This document shows positions 54,640-63,435 of a stretch of DNA of 64,000 nt, piece after piece. The stretch comes from Pseudogracilibacillus sp037071985. Its GTDB lineage: Bacteria > Bacillota > Bacilli > Bacillales > Amphibacillaceae. Location of the stretch: NCBI RefSeq assembly GCF_037071985.1, contig NZ_JAXHDF010000002.1:310001-374000 (forward strand). The letters are read 5' to 3'. The notes beneath the pieces are model-generated. The model did not search any database and was not told where the DNA came from. It was given only the letters and a program-made list of their open reading frames with translations. Positions within the stretch are counted from its first letter, which is position 1. Each line of letters opens with the position of its first letter. The translations under genes were made by a program, and so were the position numbers.

Positions 54640-55232
54640 AAATAGATCATACATTGCCACTGGAATATAGTACAGAGGAAAATAATTTAAAAATACTCGG
54701 ATTCTGGATTTTTCTAGGTGCTGAAATCGCCTTATTCTCTACATTATTTGCCGTCTATTTTACATTAGAACATCGGATCGGCTCAGGACCTAGCGGGCAA
54801 GAAATCTTTCAACTATTCCCAGTCATGATTGAAACTATAGTATTGCTTACGAGCAGTTTTACTATTGGGCTCGGGATTCACGCGATGCGTCTAGGCAATA
54901 AAAAAGCAATGCTTACGTTTTTTATTATTACTTTGCTATTAGGTCTTGGATTTTTAAGCGTAGAAATTTTTGAATTCGTTATGTACGTCCATGAGGGTGC
55001 AACTATCCAAACGAGTGGATTTTTATCGAGTTTATTTACACTGCTTGGGACCCACGGAGCTCACGTCACATTTGGTCTTTTCTGGGGGCTTGCGATCCTA
55101 ATCCAAGTTGCAAAAGACGGATTTAATTCTAAAACTTCAAATAAAGCATTCATATTCTCGTTATACTGGCATTTTCTTGATGTCGTCTGGATATTTATTT
55201 TCAGCTTTGTCTATTTGAAAGGAATGATGTAA
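54636..55232 (+). CDS. qoxC: aa3-type quinol oxidase subunit III
   Basis: A 198-residue subunit with five membrane helices. Typical features are LGFWIFLGAEIALFSTLFAV (about 21-40), THGAHVTFGLFWG and a final YWHFLDVVWIFIFSFVYL. Overlap with qoxB (ATGA) and a one-base gap to qoxD indicate coupled translation. Confidence 0.96.
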   Translation: MKIDHTLPLEYSTEENNLKILGFWIFLGAEIALFSTLFAVYFTLEHRIGSGPSGQEIFQLFPVMIETIVLLTSSFTIGLGIHAMRLGNKKAMLTFFIITLLLGLGFLSVEIFEFVMYVHEGATIQTSGFLSSLFTLLGTHGAHVTFGLFWGLAILIQVAKDGFNSKTSNKAFIFSLYWHFLDVVWIFIFSFVYLKGMM

Positions 55233-55233
55233 C

Positions 55234-55515
55234 ATGAAAGAACTTTTCCCTTTACCACACGTGATAGGATTTGTTTCATCATTGCTCCTTTCATTCATCG
55301 CATTAGTTGTCATCTATTTTCATTTGTCTTTTACTCAAGGAATGATAATTTTAGGTGTTACAGCTGCGATTCAGGCGAGCCTGCAGTTATTTTTATTCAT
55401 GCATGTAAAAGAAAATGAATCTAGTAAATCCGTTTATACAAATATTGGATATGCCCTATTCGTTGGCTTAGTGACGATTTTTGGAACTTTGTTTGCGATG
55501 ATTTGGGGGTATTAA
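55234..55515 (+). CDS. qoxD: aa3-type quinol oxidase subunit IV
   Basis: A 93-residue protein with three membrane helices. The conserved IQASLQLFLFMHVKENES is near residues 47-64. It is the last gene of qoxABCD, followed by a strong terminator. The subunit helps assembly and stability. Confidence 0.95.
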   Translation: MKELFPLPHVIGFVSSLLLSFIALVVIYFHLSFTQGMIILGVTAAIQASLQLFLFMHVKENESSKSVYTNIGYALFVGLVTIFGTLFAMIWGY

Positions 55516-55518
55516 GAG

Positions 55519-55563
55519 AAGAGCACTCTATTCAGTCCTACTGAAATAGAGTGTTCTTTTTAT
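55519..55563 (+). terminator. terminator of qoxABCD
   Basis: AAGAGCACTCTATT pairs with AATAGAGTG(T)TCTT and is followed by TTTT. Confidence 0.9.
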
Positions 55564-55589
55564 GTTCTACGGATCGTGAAAATGTTTAA

Positions 55590-56165
55590 TTATCTATCAG
55601 ATAAATGAGATATTTGATTATAATCTTTGATTTGCCATGAATTTTCATGATAATAAATATTACTAATGCAGGCGTTCGTCAATTTTGTCTTTCCTGTACC
55701 AATTTCTCCATTGGATAACGTTGCAAGAATTAGATTTATAACTCCCCCATGTGCCACAAGTAGTACTTTTTTATTTGGATATGTTTCAAGTATGGACTGA
55801 ATTCCTCTCATGACACGCTCGATGACAAATTCTCGCTTTTCTTCATTTGGGTATTCTCTAGTTGGAAACATTCTTTTTCTTTCTTCAGGCGTCAACCCTT
55901 CTGCTTCTCCATAATTTCTTTCCTCAAAATCAACCATTTCAATTATAGGTAAATGTAATTTCTTATTAATAATCTCTGCCGTATGTTTAGCGCGGATCAA
56001 CGGGCTCGTAATGATTATATCCCATTTTGATCGACTTAAGAAAACAGCACTCTTTTCCGCTTGTAACCTACCAGTCTCGTTTAATGGGATGTCTGTTTTC
56101 CCTTGAATTTTACCTTCTTTATTCCAATCTGTTTCTCCATGTCTAATTAAACAAATCGAAGTCAC
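55590..56165 (-). CDS. histidine phosphatase superfamily protein (phosphoglycerate-mutase-like)
   Basis: A 191-residue branch-1 histidine phosphatase. The catalytic RHG motif is LIRHGETDWNKEGKIQG near the N-terminus. Other landmarks are SPLIRAKHTAEII, a conserved FEERNYGEAEG acid and the second His in LLVAHGGVINLI. PhoE-like broad-specificity phosphatase or an adenosylcobalamin phosphatase are the main options. The GTG at 56165 fits AAAGGAG. A GTG six codons upstream overlaps that site. Confidence 0.87.
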   Translation of the reverse strand: MTSICLIRHGETDWNKEGKIQGKTDIPLNETGRLQAEKSAVFLSRSKWDIIITSPLIRAKHTAEIINKKLHLPIIEMVDFEERNYGEAEGLTPEERKRMFPTREYPNEEKREFVIERVMRGIQSILETYPNKKVLLVAHGGVINLILATLSNGEIGTGKTKLTNACISNIYYHENSWQIKDYNQISHLSDR

Positions 56166-56360
56166 TGTATAAGCTCCTTTCACGGAGTATAATATCCCCT
56201 ACTCTAAGTCTAATCGTTATTTTACCATAAAACAGGAAGCATTTTATACATAAACTGGTTCAGGGTGGACTCATCTTAATTCAACCCAAAGCAAATACCT
56301 CTGCTTTCTGTTCAATAAATAAATAAAGTAACCGCCGACTAAACGATTACTCCATAAAAT

Positions 56361-57824
56361 TCACGTTCCACAAAATGTTTGATAAAATGTCTTTGGAACA
56401 GGGACTTCTGCATACTCTTTTTGTTTTTCTGTATAAGCAAACGGATGAGCGAGTGCATCTAAAAGATCTTTCATCACAGTGAAGTCATTATTTTCTACTG
56501 CTGCATCTAAAGCTGTTTCAACCAGATGGTTACGTGGAATCAACGCTGGATTATTTTCTTTCATTTTTGCATAAATGTGTCCTTCATCAACTTCTTGTCT
56601 TTTTAATCTCTCGCTCCACTGTTTCCGCCATTCTAAAAATTCTTCCGAATGAAAAAGTACTGCACCATCTAACTTCTTCGTAGTTAATGCTATAAACGTA
56701 TCTGTATAATCTGCTTTATATTTTATCATTGCTTGTAGCAGGTCAGTAATTAATTTCTGATCGCCACTTTCTTCATTAAATAGCCCAAGTTTTGCACGCA
56801 TTCCATCTAGCCAGTAAGTTGTATAGATTTTAGGGAATGTGTCAAGTGCATTTTCGGCTAGCTTGATGGCCTTCTCTTCTTCTTTATCTAAAAGAGGAAG
56901 TAAACTTTCGGCAAACCGCGTAAGATTCCAATGTGCAATCGGAGGTTGGTTACCGTACTTATAACGAGCCCCTGTATCTATGGAACTAAAAACGGTTTCC
57001 GGGTCAAACGTATTCATAAACGCACATGGACCATAATCAATCGTTTCTCCACTTATCGTCATATTATCTGTATTCATAACGCCGTGAATGAAGCCGACCA
57101 ATTGCCATTTTGCAATCAGATAAGCTTGACGACGGATTACTTCCTTGAGCAGTTCCTGATATGGATTTTCATGCTGAGCAAGATATGAAAAATGTCGTTG
57201 AATTGTATAATCTGCAAGTGCTCTCAGGTCTTCTTCCTCACTGAATATATGAGCAAATTGAAACGTACCGACTCGTAAATGACTTGATGCGACACGAGTA
57301 AGCACCGCACCAGGCAGTTTTGTTTCCCTGAATATTTCTTCTCCTGTAGTAACTACAGCAAGACTCCGGGTCGTTGGAATTTCAAGTGCAAGCATTGCCT
57401 CACTAATAATATATTCCCGCAGCATTGGTCCGAGTGCAGCTCGGCCATCGCCACCTCGTGAATAACTCGTCCTTCCTGCACCTTTTAACTGAATATCAAA
57501 CCGTTCCCCTGAAGGCGTTATCTGTTCACCTATCAATACAGCCCGACCATCACCAAGCATCGTGAAATTTCCAAATTGATTACCAGCATACGCTTGTGCG
57601 ATTGGAATAGAGCCTTCTGGCAACTCATTCCCTGCCAATACAGCAATACCTGTGTCTGTTTGAAGTGTTGTCCCATCAAGGCCTAATGATTCTGCAAGTT
57701 CCTCATTATAAATGATCAATTGGGGCGCCGTAACTTGTGTCGGCTTTGTTTTTGTATAAAAATTGTCCGGAAGCCTCGTATAAGTGTTTTCTAGCTTCCA
57801 ACCCATCTGGTTATTATTTGTCAC
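56361..57824 (-). CDS. selO: protein adenylyltransferase SelO
   Basis: SelO (YdiU, UPF0061) is a pseudokinase-fold enzyme that transfers AMP to proteins, linked to redox homeostasis. The 487 residues show MLGDGRAVLIGEQ, KGAGRTSYSRGGDGRAALGP, the catalytic-loop HGVMNTDNMTISGE and the metal-binding DYGPCAFMN. The protein ends FCGT, with Cys at the third-last position where selenocysteine sits in eukaryotic SelO. The GTG at 57824 follows GAGGTGAG. A longer frame contains that site. Confidence 0.95.
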   Translation of the reverse strand: MTNNNQMGWKLENTYTRLPDNFYTKTKPTQVTAPQLIIYNEELAESLGLDGTTLQTDTGIAVLAGNELPEGSIPIAQAYAGNQFGNFTMLGDGRAVLIGEQITPSGERFDIQLKGAGRTSYSRGGDGRAALGPMLREYIISEAMLALEIPTTRSLAVVTTGEEIFRETKLPGAVLTRVASSHLRVGTFQFAHIFSEEEDLRALADYTIQRHFSYLAQHENPYQELLKEVIRRQAYLIAKWQLVGFIHGVMNTDNMTISGETIDYGPCAFMNTFDPETVFSSIDTGARYKYGNQPPIAHWNLTRFAESLLPLLDKEEEKAIKLAENALDTFPKIYTTYWLDGMRAKLGLFNEESGDQKLITDLLQAMIKYKADYTDTFIALTTKKLDGAVLFHSEEFLEWRKQWSERLKRQEVDEGHIYAKMKENNPALIPRNHLVETALDAAVENNDFTVMKDLLDALAHPFAYTEKQKEYAEVPVPKTFYQTFCGT

Positions 57825-58193
57825 TAGCTCACCTCGTTTATTGAAAAAAGTAAAAAGTTCATGCAAGTAACTTTACTTTTCCCAATTCCTTATAAACAAA
57901 TCAATCAAGTCTATTTTACGTTTTTTTAATTTATATATATTTCTAATACTATATATTAAAGCTGTTAAAAATCAATGTCCCTATCATACCTTTCCTCATA
58001 CTAAAATTAAAACAATACCATTCCCCCGCATTTATACAAGTACAAATACGGAATATCATTTAGAAGATTTGCTACGTATATTTTACCCTCACAAATAATG
58101 AATAATTTCTCTACTCGACACTTTGTAAAATATTAATAAACTTACTTCGACTAGTCAATCTACCTGCTAAAATGAATTATAGGGGGAATCCAA
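57825..58193. other. AT-rich divergent promoter region
   Basis: There is no gene. It lies between selO and the esterase-like gene and must carry both promoters. No further element was recognised. Confidence 0.4.
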
Positions 58194-59459
58194 ATGATCT
58201 ATATAAGAAAGACTTCCTTTATTATCTTAGCTATTTCTCTTCTTAGTTTATTATCGGCATGTGGCAAAACGGTACTAGAAGATGCAAATGACTTTATTTC
58301 TCCAATCGATGAAATAACTATTCCAGAAAATGTACAAATCATTGGTCTCGGAGAAGCGACACATGGAAACATTGAATTTCAAGAATTAAAAAAAGACGTT
58401 TTTCAAGTCTTATTAGAACAGGAAAATGTCCGTGTTTTTATTTTAGAAGGTGATTTCGGTGGCGCCCAGCAAATTAATGATTATATTCTAAACGGCAATG
58501 GAACAGCAAAAGATGTCATAGAGACACTCGACTATGGTATTTACCGAACAAAACAAATGATCGATCTTATTGAATGGATGCATAATTACAATAAAACAGC
58601 AGATGAGGATGAAAAAATTTATTTTTACGGTAATGATATGCAGCGATACGACTATAGTAAAGCTGGTCTGCTTAATTATTTTTCTACAGTGGATCCAAAT
58701 ACATCGAAAAAATTTGGCGCTCAATTGGAACATGTTACAAATGATACAATGCATGATTTAACACAAGAAGAACTTGAAGAATTGAACAAAACAATTGATT
58801 CCATCTTAACCGATTTACATACAAATGAAGCAGATTATATTAAACAATCATCCCAAGAATCCTTTTCCCTAGCTCAACAATATGCAAGAATTATGAAACA
58901 ACGGACTGATCTTTTGATGAACGAAGGGTCTTATGCAAGAATACGTGATCAATATTTAGCAGAAAACCTAGAATGGATTGTAGAATTTGAATCAACACAG
59001 GGACGCGATAAAGTATTTGTCTCCGCACATAATGGCCATATTGAAAAAACTTCAGCAGCATTCGGCTATGAATCAATGGGAGACTATATTGATGAAAAAT
59101 ACGGAGATCGCTATTTTGCAATCGGCACCGATTTTATGACAAGTTCCTTCCAAGCATTTAATAGCGCAGCAGAAGAACGAAAAAATTACACCGTTAAAAA
59201 CAACAATAAATTAGTCACTGCATTCAAAAATGTTGATCCAAATATCTTTTATGTAGATTTTGTACGTGCTAATGAATCATCGGTACTCCATGACATTATT
59301 TCATCCGAGCAGAAAATGCCTAATATCGGAGATGACTTCCGCCCATGGTACAAATCTTTAACGTTTTTCTATACAATAAAAATGATTCCAAATGAATCAT
59401 ACAATGGAATTATTATTGTAAAAGAGGCAACACCGACAGTAGTTATTAATAATCATTGA
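58194..59459 (+). CDS. erythromycin-esterase-like lipoprotein
   Basis: A 421-residue lipoprotein (lipobox LLSACGK) with an EreA/ChaN-like esterase fold. The motif IIGLGEATHGNIEFQELKKD (about 49-68) contains the catalytic His, ILEGDFGGAQ (about 84-93) an acid, and VFVSAHNGHIEK the second His. Members on the surface of bacilli have unknown substrates, so resistance to macrolides should not be assumed. AGGGGGAA precedes the ATG. Confidence 0.85.
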   Translation: MIYIRKTSFIILAISLLSLLSACGKTVLEDANDFISPIDEITIPENVQIIGLGEATHGNIEFQELKKDVFQVLLEQENVRVFILEGDFGGAQQINDYILNGNGTAKDVIETLDYGIYRTKQMIDLIEWMHNYNKTADEDEKIYFYGNDMQRYDYSKAGLLNYFSTVDPNTSKKFGAQLEHVTNDTMHDLTQEELEELNKTIDSILTDLHTNEADYIKQSSQESFSLAQQYARIMKQRTDLLMNEGSYARIRDQYLAENLEWIVEFESTQGRDKVFVSAHNGHIEKTSAAFGYESMGDYIDEKYGDRYFAIGTDFMTSSFQAFNSAAEERKNYTVKNNNKLVTAFKNVDPNIFYVDFVRANESSVLHDIISSEQKMPNIGDDFRPWYKSLTFFYTIKMIPNESYNGIIIVKEATPTVVINNH

Positions 59460-59607
59460 ATGCCCTTCTTTATAACTCAACTTTCGCAGTGAGAAAATGT
59501 CGAATGAACCTTGATACTATTTGGTAGATATAGGTACATTACTTATGTTGACTTTGAGTAGTTAACGTAAACTATGCAGTAGCTGAAGTCTATGATCCTT
59601 AGTTTCA

Positions 59608-59991
59608 GCATCGTTGATTTCCGCTCCGGGCAGTACGCTTTCCGCGGGCAACGCTTCAGCTTCCTCAGAAGCAAAGATCGCTTCTTGCGGGATCTTCAGC
59701 TGTTGCTTTTCCCGCAGGAGTCGACTGCCCTTGCCCTCTGCTACAATCTACTATCGCGTAATGGCGTGTGTAGACTTCCTCAAGCAATAACAGCATCATT
59801 CCAGCGGAGGAAATATGTGGAGACTCCTATGGGAGCAAAGGCCTAGATGAGACTACACAGTGCGTAGCACAAGAAGGCCGGGCAGCCGCCCATGGTAAAG
59901 GAGACACTGTGAAAGCAAGCGTAAGCGCAGCTCGAACAGATGTCGCTCTTATGCCCGTGGTGAAAGCGAAACATATTTCCGTAGCGGTAAG
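59608..59991. repeat. modular palindromic intergenic repeat, class B copy 2
   Basis: A GC-richer block starting GCATCGTTGATTTCCGC and ending CCGTAGCGGTAAG. It includes inner inverted pairs (CTTTCCGCGGGC; GGGCAGTACG with its partner near CGGGCAGCCGCCC). The 77-bp shared module lies at 59894-59970. The block is related to 5261-5648, with end arms exchanged. Confidence 0.85.
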
Positions 59992-60160
59992 ATAATAACG
60001 ATCTTAAGTTACTGCACTTCTACTTTTACAAAGCAGTAATTTCTGTAAGTATGAACAGTTCATTTCTTACATTTTCAAGTGGGCTATGAAAGATGCGTTA
60101 AATCAAGAGCTACTCAACCTTCACACCAATTCTATTGATGCGAAAGTTGAGTTTATAATA

Positions 60161-60216
60161 AAAAGGACTATACGAAGACAAAAGCCAAATCCATATTTGC
60201 CTTCGTACAGTCCTTT
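60161..60216 (-). terminator. terminator of katE
   Basis: A long hairpin (AAAAGGACTaTACGAAG with CTTCGTAcAGTCCTTTT) is followed on the minus strand by TTATTATAA-type T-rich sequence. Confidence 0.8.
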
Positions 60217-60223
60217 TATTTAT

Positions 60224-62287
60224 TTAGATTACTCTATTCCAAAATCGTTGTTGGGCAATTGCGTATAGGAATTGTTCATTGAACTTAGGATTATCGTCTT
60301 GATAGACGAATCCTGGAATCGATTCTTTATCGCCAACTGGAAAATACTTTTCCCCACTAGGAGCAAATCCAATCGGTTTATAATGCTGAAATGCTTCAGA
60401 AATAAAATTCATCACGCTTTGGTTAAAATCATGTTGATTTTCCACTTCACCACCGACAATATATAAACTGTCAAATAGCACCGCATCTGTTGTCATAATC
60501 GTTTCATCTACAGCCAATTTAGTGCCGTTTCTTCCAACTACAGGAGATAAAGTTTCACTGATAATTGTTACAAAAACACCATATCTTTTTAGATATTCAA
60601 TTGTTGCAAGTACCTCTTCGTCATCAAACCCATTACCGATGAGTACACCTAATGTCAAATAATAAGGTAAATGAGGTGTGTTTTCCTGACTCAGTGCAGG
60701 TGAAGATGCTGTCACGTTTGATTGTTCACCAGTCGGTCGCCTCACACCAACTTTATCAGCAATCGCATTAGCTAACCCTTTATCAACACGAACGAACATA
60801 TCTACTACTTGCTGCCTCACGGACCTGCTCTTCACTTTCCCAACTTCAAAAATAAATGCATTACGTATATGTCTTTTCTCTGGAGGGCTCATACTATTCC
60901 AAAACAATCTTGCTTGAGAAAAAAAGTCTTTAAAGGACTCACTTCTTGCTTGAATGACATGCCCTTCAACCTTTTCTTGATAATGTTCAAATCCGCCCTG
61001 TTCAGGAGGAGTTGTTGCCGGGGTATTATTCGCCAATGAATTTTTATGATAGCTTACTTGCCCGACATCGATCCGTTGTCTATGATAACCATTCCGCTGA
61101 TTATTATGGAACGGACAAATGGATCTGTTAATTGGAATTTCAGTAAAGTTCGGCCCACCGAGTCGAATTAATTGTGTATCAATATAGGAAAATAGCCGTC
61201 CTTGGAGTAGCGGGTCATTCGTAAAATCGATTCCAGGTACAATATTTCCTGGATGAAATGCCACTTGTTCTGTTTCTGCAAAAACATTATCGACATTTTT
61301 ATTTAATGTAAGCATCCCTATTTTTCTAACTGGAACAATTTCTTCAGGCCATAATTTTGTCGCATCTAAAATATCAAAGTCAAACATAAATTCATCTTCT
61401 TCATTAATCATCTGAACACCTAACTCAAACTCTGGATAAGCACCTCGTTCAATCCTTTCCCATAAATCACGTCGGTGAAAGTCAGGGTCTTTCCCACCAA
61501 TTTTCTGTGCTTCATCCCAAACGAGTGAATGAACACCTAAAACTGGCTTCCAATGAAATTTAACAAATCTAGCTCTTCCTTCTTGATTGACGAAACGAAA
61601 TGTATTGACACCGAATCCTTCCATCATTCGAAAACTCCTTGGAATTGCCCTGTCCGACATTAGCCACATAATCATATGTGCTGTCTCCTGATTATTCGCT
61701 ACAAAATCCCAGAATGTATCATGAGCAGATGATGCTTGTGGCATCTCGTTATGGGGTTCAGGTTTAATCGCATGAACAATATCTGGAAATTTCATCGCAT
61801 CTTGAATAAAGAATACAGGTATATTATTAGAGACTAAGTCATAGTTACCTTCTTCTGTATAAAACTTTACTGCAAATCCACGAACATCGCGCGCAGTCTC
61901 CATTGATCCAACACTTCCAACAACTGTTGAAAACCGTACGAAAACAGGTGTCTCTTGACCTGATTCTTGTAAGAATCCTGCTTTTGTATATTCGCTCATC
62001 GGCTCATAGCATTTAAACATCCCATGAGCAGCAAATCCTCTAGCATGTACAACCCTTTCTGGAATTCTTTCATTATCAAAATGAGTTATTTTTTCTCTTA
62101 AATGAAAATCTTCTAGTAGAGTGGGACCACGTACACCAGCTTTCAAAGAGTCTTCATCATTTGATATTTTGACAGATTGGTTTGTTGTCATTTTTTTACC
62201 ATAATTGTTCACTCTGAATTGATTCAACTGTTCATCCTTCAAGTTCCTAGACGTTTGTTTGTCGTTATCTTGATTCCCCATTCCCAT
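60224..62287 (-). CDS. katE: large-subunit catalase
   Basis: A clade II monofunctional heme catalase that converts H2O2 to O2 and water. The 687 residues contain distal H81 (VVHARGFAAHG), N154 (LVSNNIPVFF) and the proximal heme ligand Y368 (RLFSYIDTQLIRLGG). A C-terminal flavodoxin/GATase-like domain spans about 540-687, starting PHLPYYLTLGVLIGNGFDDE. AGGTGAT precedes the ATG. It is divergent from ahpC, with PerR-box-like sequences between. Confidence 0.95.
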   Translation of the reverse strand: MGMGNQDNDKQTSRNLKDEQLNQFRVNNYGKKMTTNQSVKISNDEDSLKAGVRGPTLLEDFHLREKITHFDNERIPERVVHARGFAAHGMFKCYEPMSEYTKAGFLQESGQETPVFVRFSTVVGSVGSMETARDVRGFAVKFYTEEGNYDLVSNNIPVFFIQDAMKFPDIVHAIKPEPHNEMPQASSAHDTFWDFVANNQETAHMIMWLMSDRAIPRSFRMMEGFGVNTFRFVNQEGRARFVKFHWKPVLGVHSLVWDEAQKIGGKDPDFHRRDLWERIERGAYPEFELGVQMINEEDEFMFDFDILDATKLWPEEIVPVRKIGMLTLNKNVDNVFAETEQVAFHPGNIVPGIDFTNDPLLQGRLFSYIDTQLIRLGGPNFTEIPINRSICPFHNNQRNGYHRQRIDVGQVSYHKNSLANNTPATTPPEQGGFEHYQEKVEGHVIQARSESFKDFFSQARLFWNSMSPPEKRHIRNAFIFEVGKVKSRSVRQQVVDMFVRVDKGLANAIADKVGVRRPTGEQSNVTASSPALSQENTPHLPYYLTLGVLIGNGFDDEEVLATIEYLKRYGVFVTIISETLSPVVGRNGTKLAVDETIMTTDAVLFDSLYIVGGEVENQHDFNQSVMNFISEAFQHYKPIGFAPSGEKYFPVGDKESIPGFVYQDDNPKFNEQFLYAIAQQRFWNRVI

Positions 62288-62434
62288 ATCACCTATCCTA
62301 CTAATGTTTAGTCAACAATATATATATGCATACATCAGTAAATAGGTACTTGACTATTCAGAAAGTGATATTAATTTTAACTTGACTCCCTGTATTTTCA
62401 TGATAAGAGCAAAACTAAATAAAGTTAAACCAAC

Positions 62435-62449
62435 TTAGAATAATCATTA
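62435..62449. promoter_or_regulatory. possible PerR/Fur-family box near katE
   Basis: TTAGAATAATCATTA matches the PerR consensus TTATAATNATTATAA at 11 of 14 positions. It lies about 150 bp upstream of katE. No promoter was assigned to katE. Confidence 0.3.
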
Positions 62450-62703
62450 CATTTTATAACTCTCCATAAATAATGATGACTCTTTGTTTTCCTTGTTTCG
62501 TCAATTTTTAACTTTATTTGACATCCATATAATAAGCAGGTTGTAAAAATTAAACCATTTACATTGCGAATCTATCAATCAATTGAGAATGAAAACAATT
62601 ACACTCTCCCCTTCTGTCCAATTTTAAATCACTCTTTTTTAATGAGCCTAATCCTTGTCACAACAATGTCATAAAGAAACCTTCATAAAAAAGAGTGTTA
62701 TTC

Positions 62704-62732
62704 TTGACAGAATAAATCACATATACGATAAT
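62704..62732 (+). promoter_or_regulatory. sigma-A promoter of ahpC-ahpF
   Basis: A perfect -35 TTGACA (62704-62709), a 17-bp spacer and GATAAT as -10 (62727-62732). Transcription would start near 62739, leaving a leader of about 110 bases before ahpC. Confidence 0.7.
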
Positions 62733-62742
62733 AAGTTTTGGA

Positions 62743-62757
62743 TTAGAATTATTTTAG
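62743..62757. promoter_or_regulatory. candidate PerR box for ahpC-ahpF
   Basis: TTAGAATTATTTTAG matches 12 of 14 defined positions of the PerR consensus TTATAATNATTATAA. It lies immediately after the predicted transcription start, where bound repressor would block initiation. PerR control of ahpCF is established in B. subtilis. Confidence 0.55.
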
Positions 62758-62852
62758 TTAACGATGAAATTAGAGATGATCTTGCCTGTTTATGTATCGG
62801 GAATTGTCGTATACTAATTTCATCTAGAAAAAATATTGGAGGAATTGATACT

Positions 62853-63422
62853 ATGTCTTTAATCGGAAAAGAAATCGAACCATTCAAAGCAGATGCTTAT
62901 CATGCAGGAACTGGAGAATTTGTTGAAGTTACAGACGAAAATTTAAAAGGTAAGTGGAGTGTTGTTTGTTTCTACCCAGCAGACTTCACATTTGTTTGTC
63001 CTACTGAGTTAGAGGACTTACAAGATCAATATGCTACATTAAAAGAACTTGGCGTAGAAGTTTATTCTGTTTCTACTGATACTCATTTTACACATAAAGC
63101 TTGGCATGACCATTCTGATGCGATCAGTAAACTTGAATATATTATGATTGGTGATCCTTCTCAAAAAATCTCACGTAATTTTGACGTACTAGATGAAGAA
63201 GCAGGACTTGCACAGCGTGGAACATTCATCATTGATCCAGATGGTGTTGTACAGGCAGCTGAAATCAACGCAGACGGTATTGGCCGTGATGCTAGTATTT
63301 TAGTTGGAAAAATTAAAGCAGCACAATATGTTCGTGAAAATCCAGGTGAAGTTTGCCCTGCTAAATGGGAAGAAGGATCTGAGACACTTAAGCCAAGCCT
63401 AGATCTAGTAGGTAAAATTTAA
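62853..63422 (+). CDS. ahpC: alkyl hydroperoxide reductase subunit C (peroxiredoxin)
   Basis: AhpC is a typical 2-Cys peroxiredoxin that reduces H2O2 and organic peroxides. The 189 residues carry peroxidatic C49 (DFTFVCPTELEDL) and resolving C168 (GEVCPAKWEEG), and W172 of the usual C-terminal motif. The ATG at 62853 follows TTGGAGG. The open frame further upstream has no ribosome site. ahpF follows after 13 bp. Confidence 0.97.
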   Translation: MSLIGKEIEPFKADAYHAGTGEFVEVTDENLKGKWSVVCFYPADFTFVCPTELEDLQDQYATLKELGVEVYSVSTDTHFTHKAWHDHSDAISKLEYIMIGDPSQKISRNFDVLDEEAGLAQRGTFIIDPDGVVQAAEINADGIGRDASILVGKIKAAQYVRENPGEVCPAKWEEGSETLKPSLDLVGKI

Positions 63423-63435
63423 GGAGAGCGATTGA

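Noticed and set aside
58194..59459. Macrolide resistance gene.
   Set aside because: The protein has the erythromycin-esterase fold motifs but is a lipoprotein with no resistance context; resistance cannot be claimed from the fold.
59592..59846. An 84-codon plus-strand frame within the second class B repeat.
   Set aside because: Repeat-derived, with no ribosome site and no counterpart frame in the other copy.
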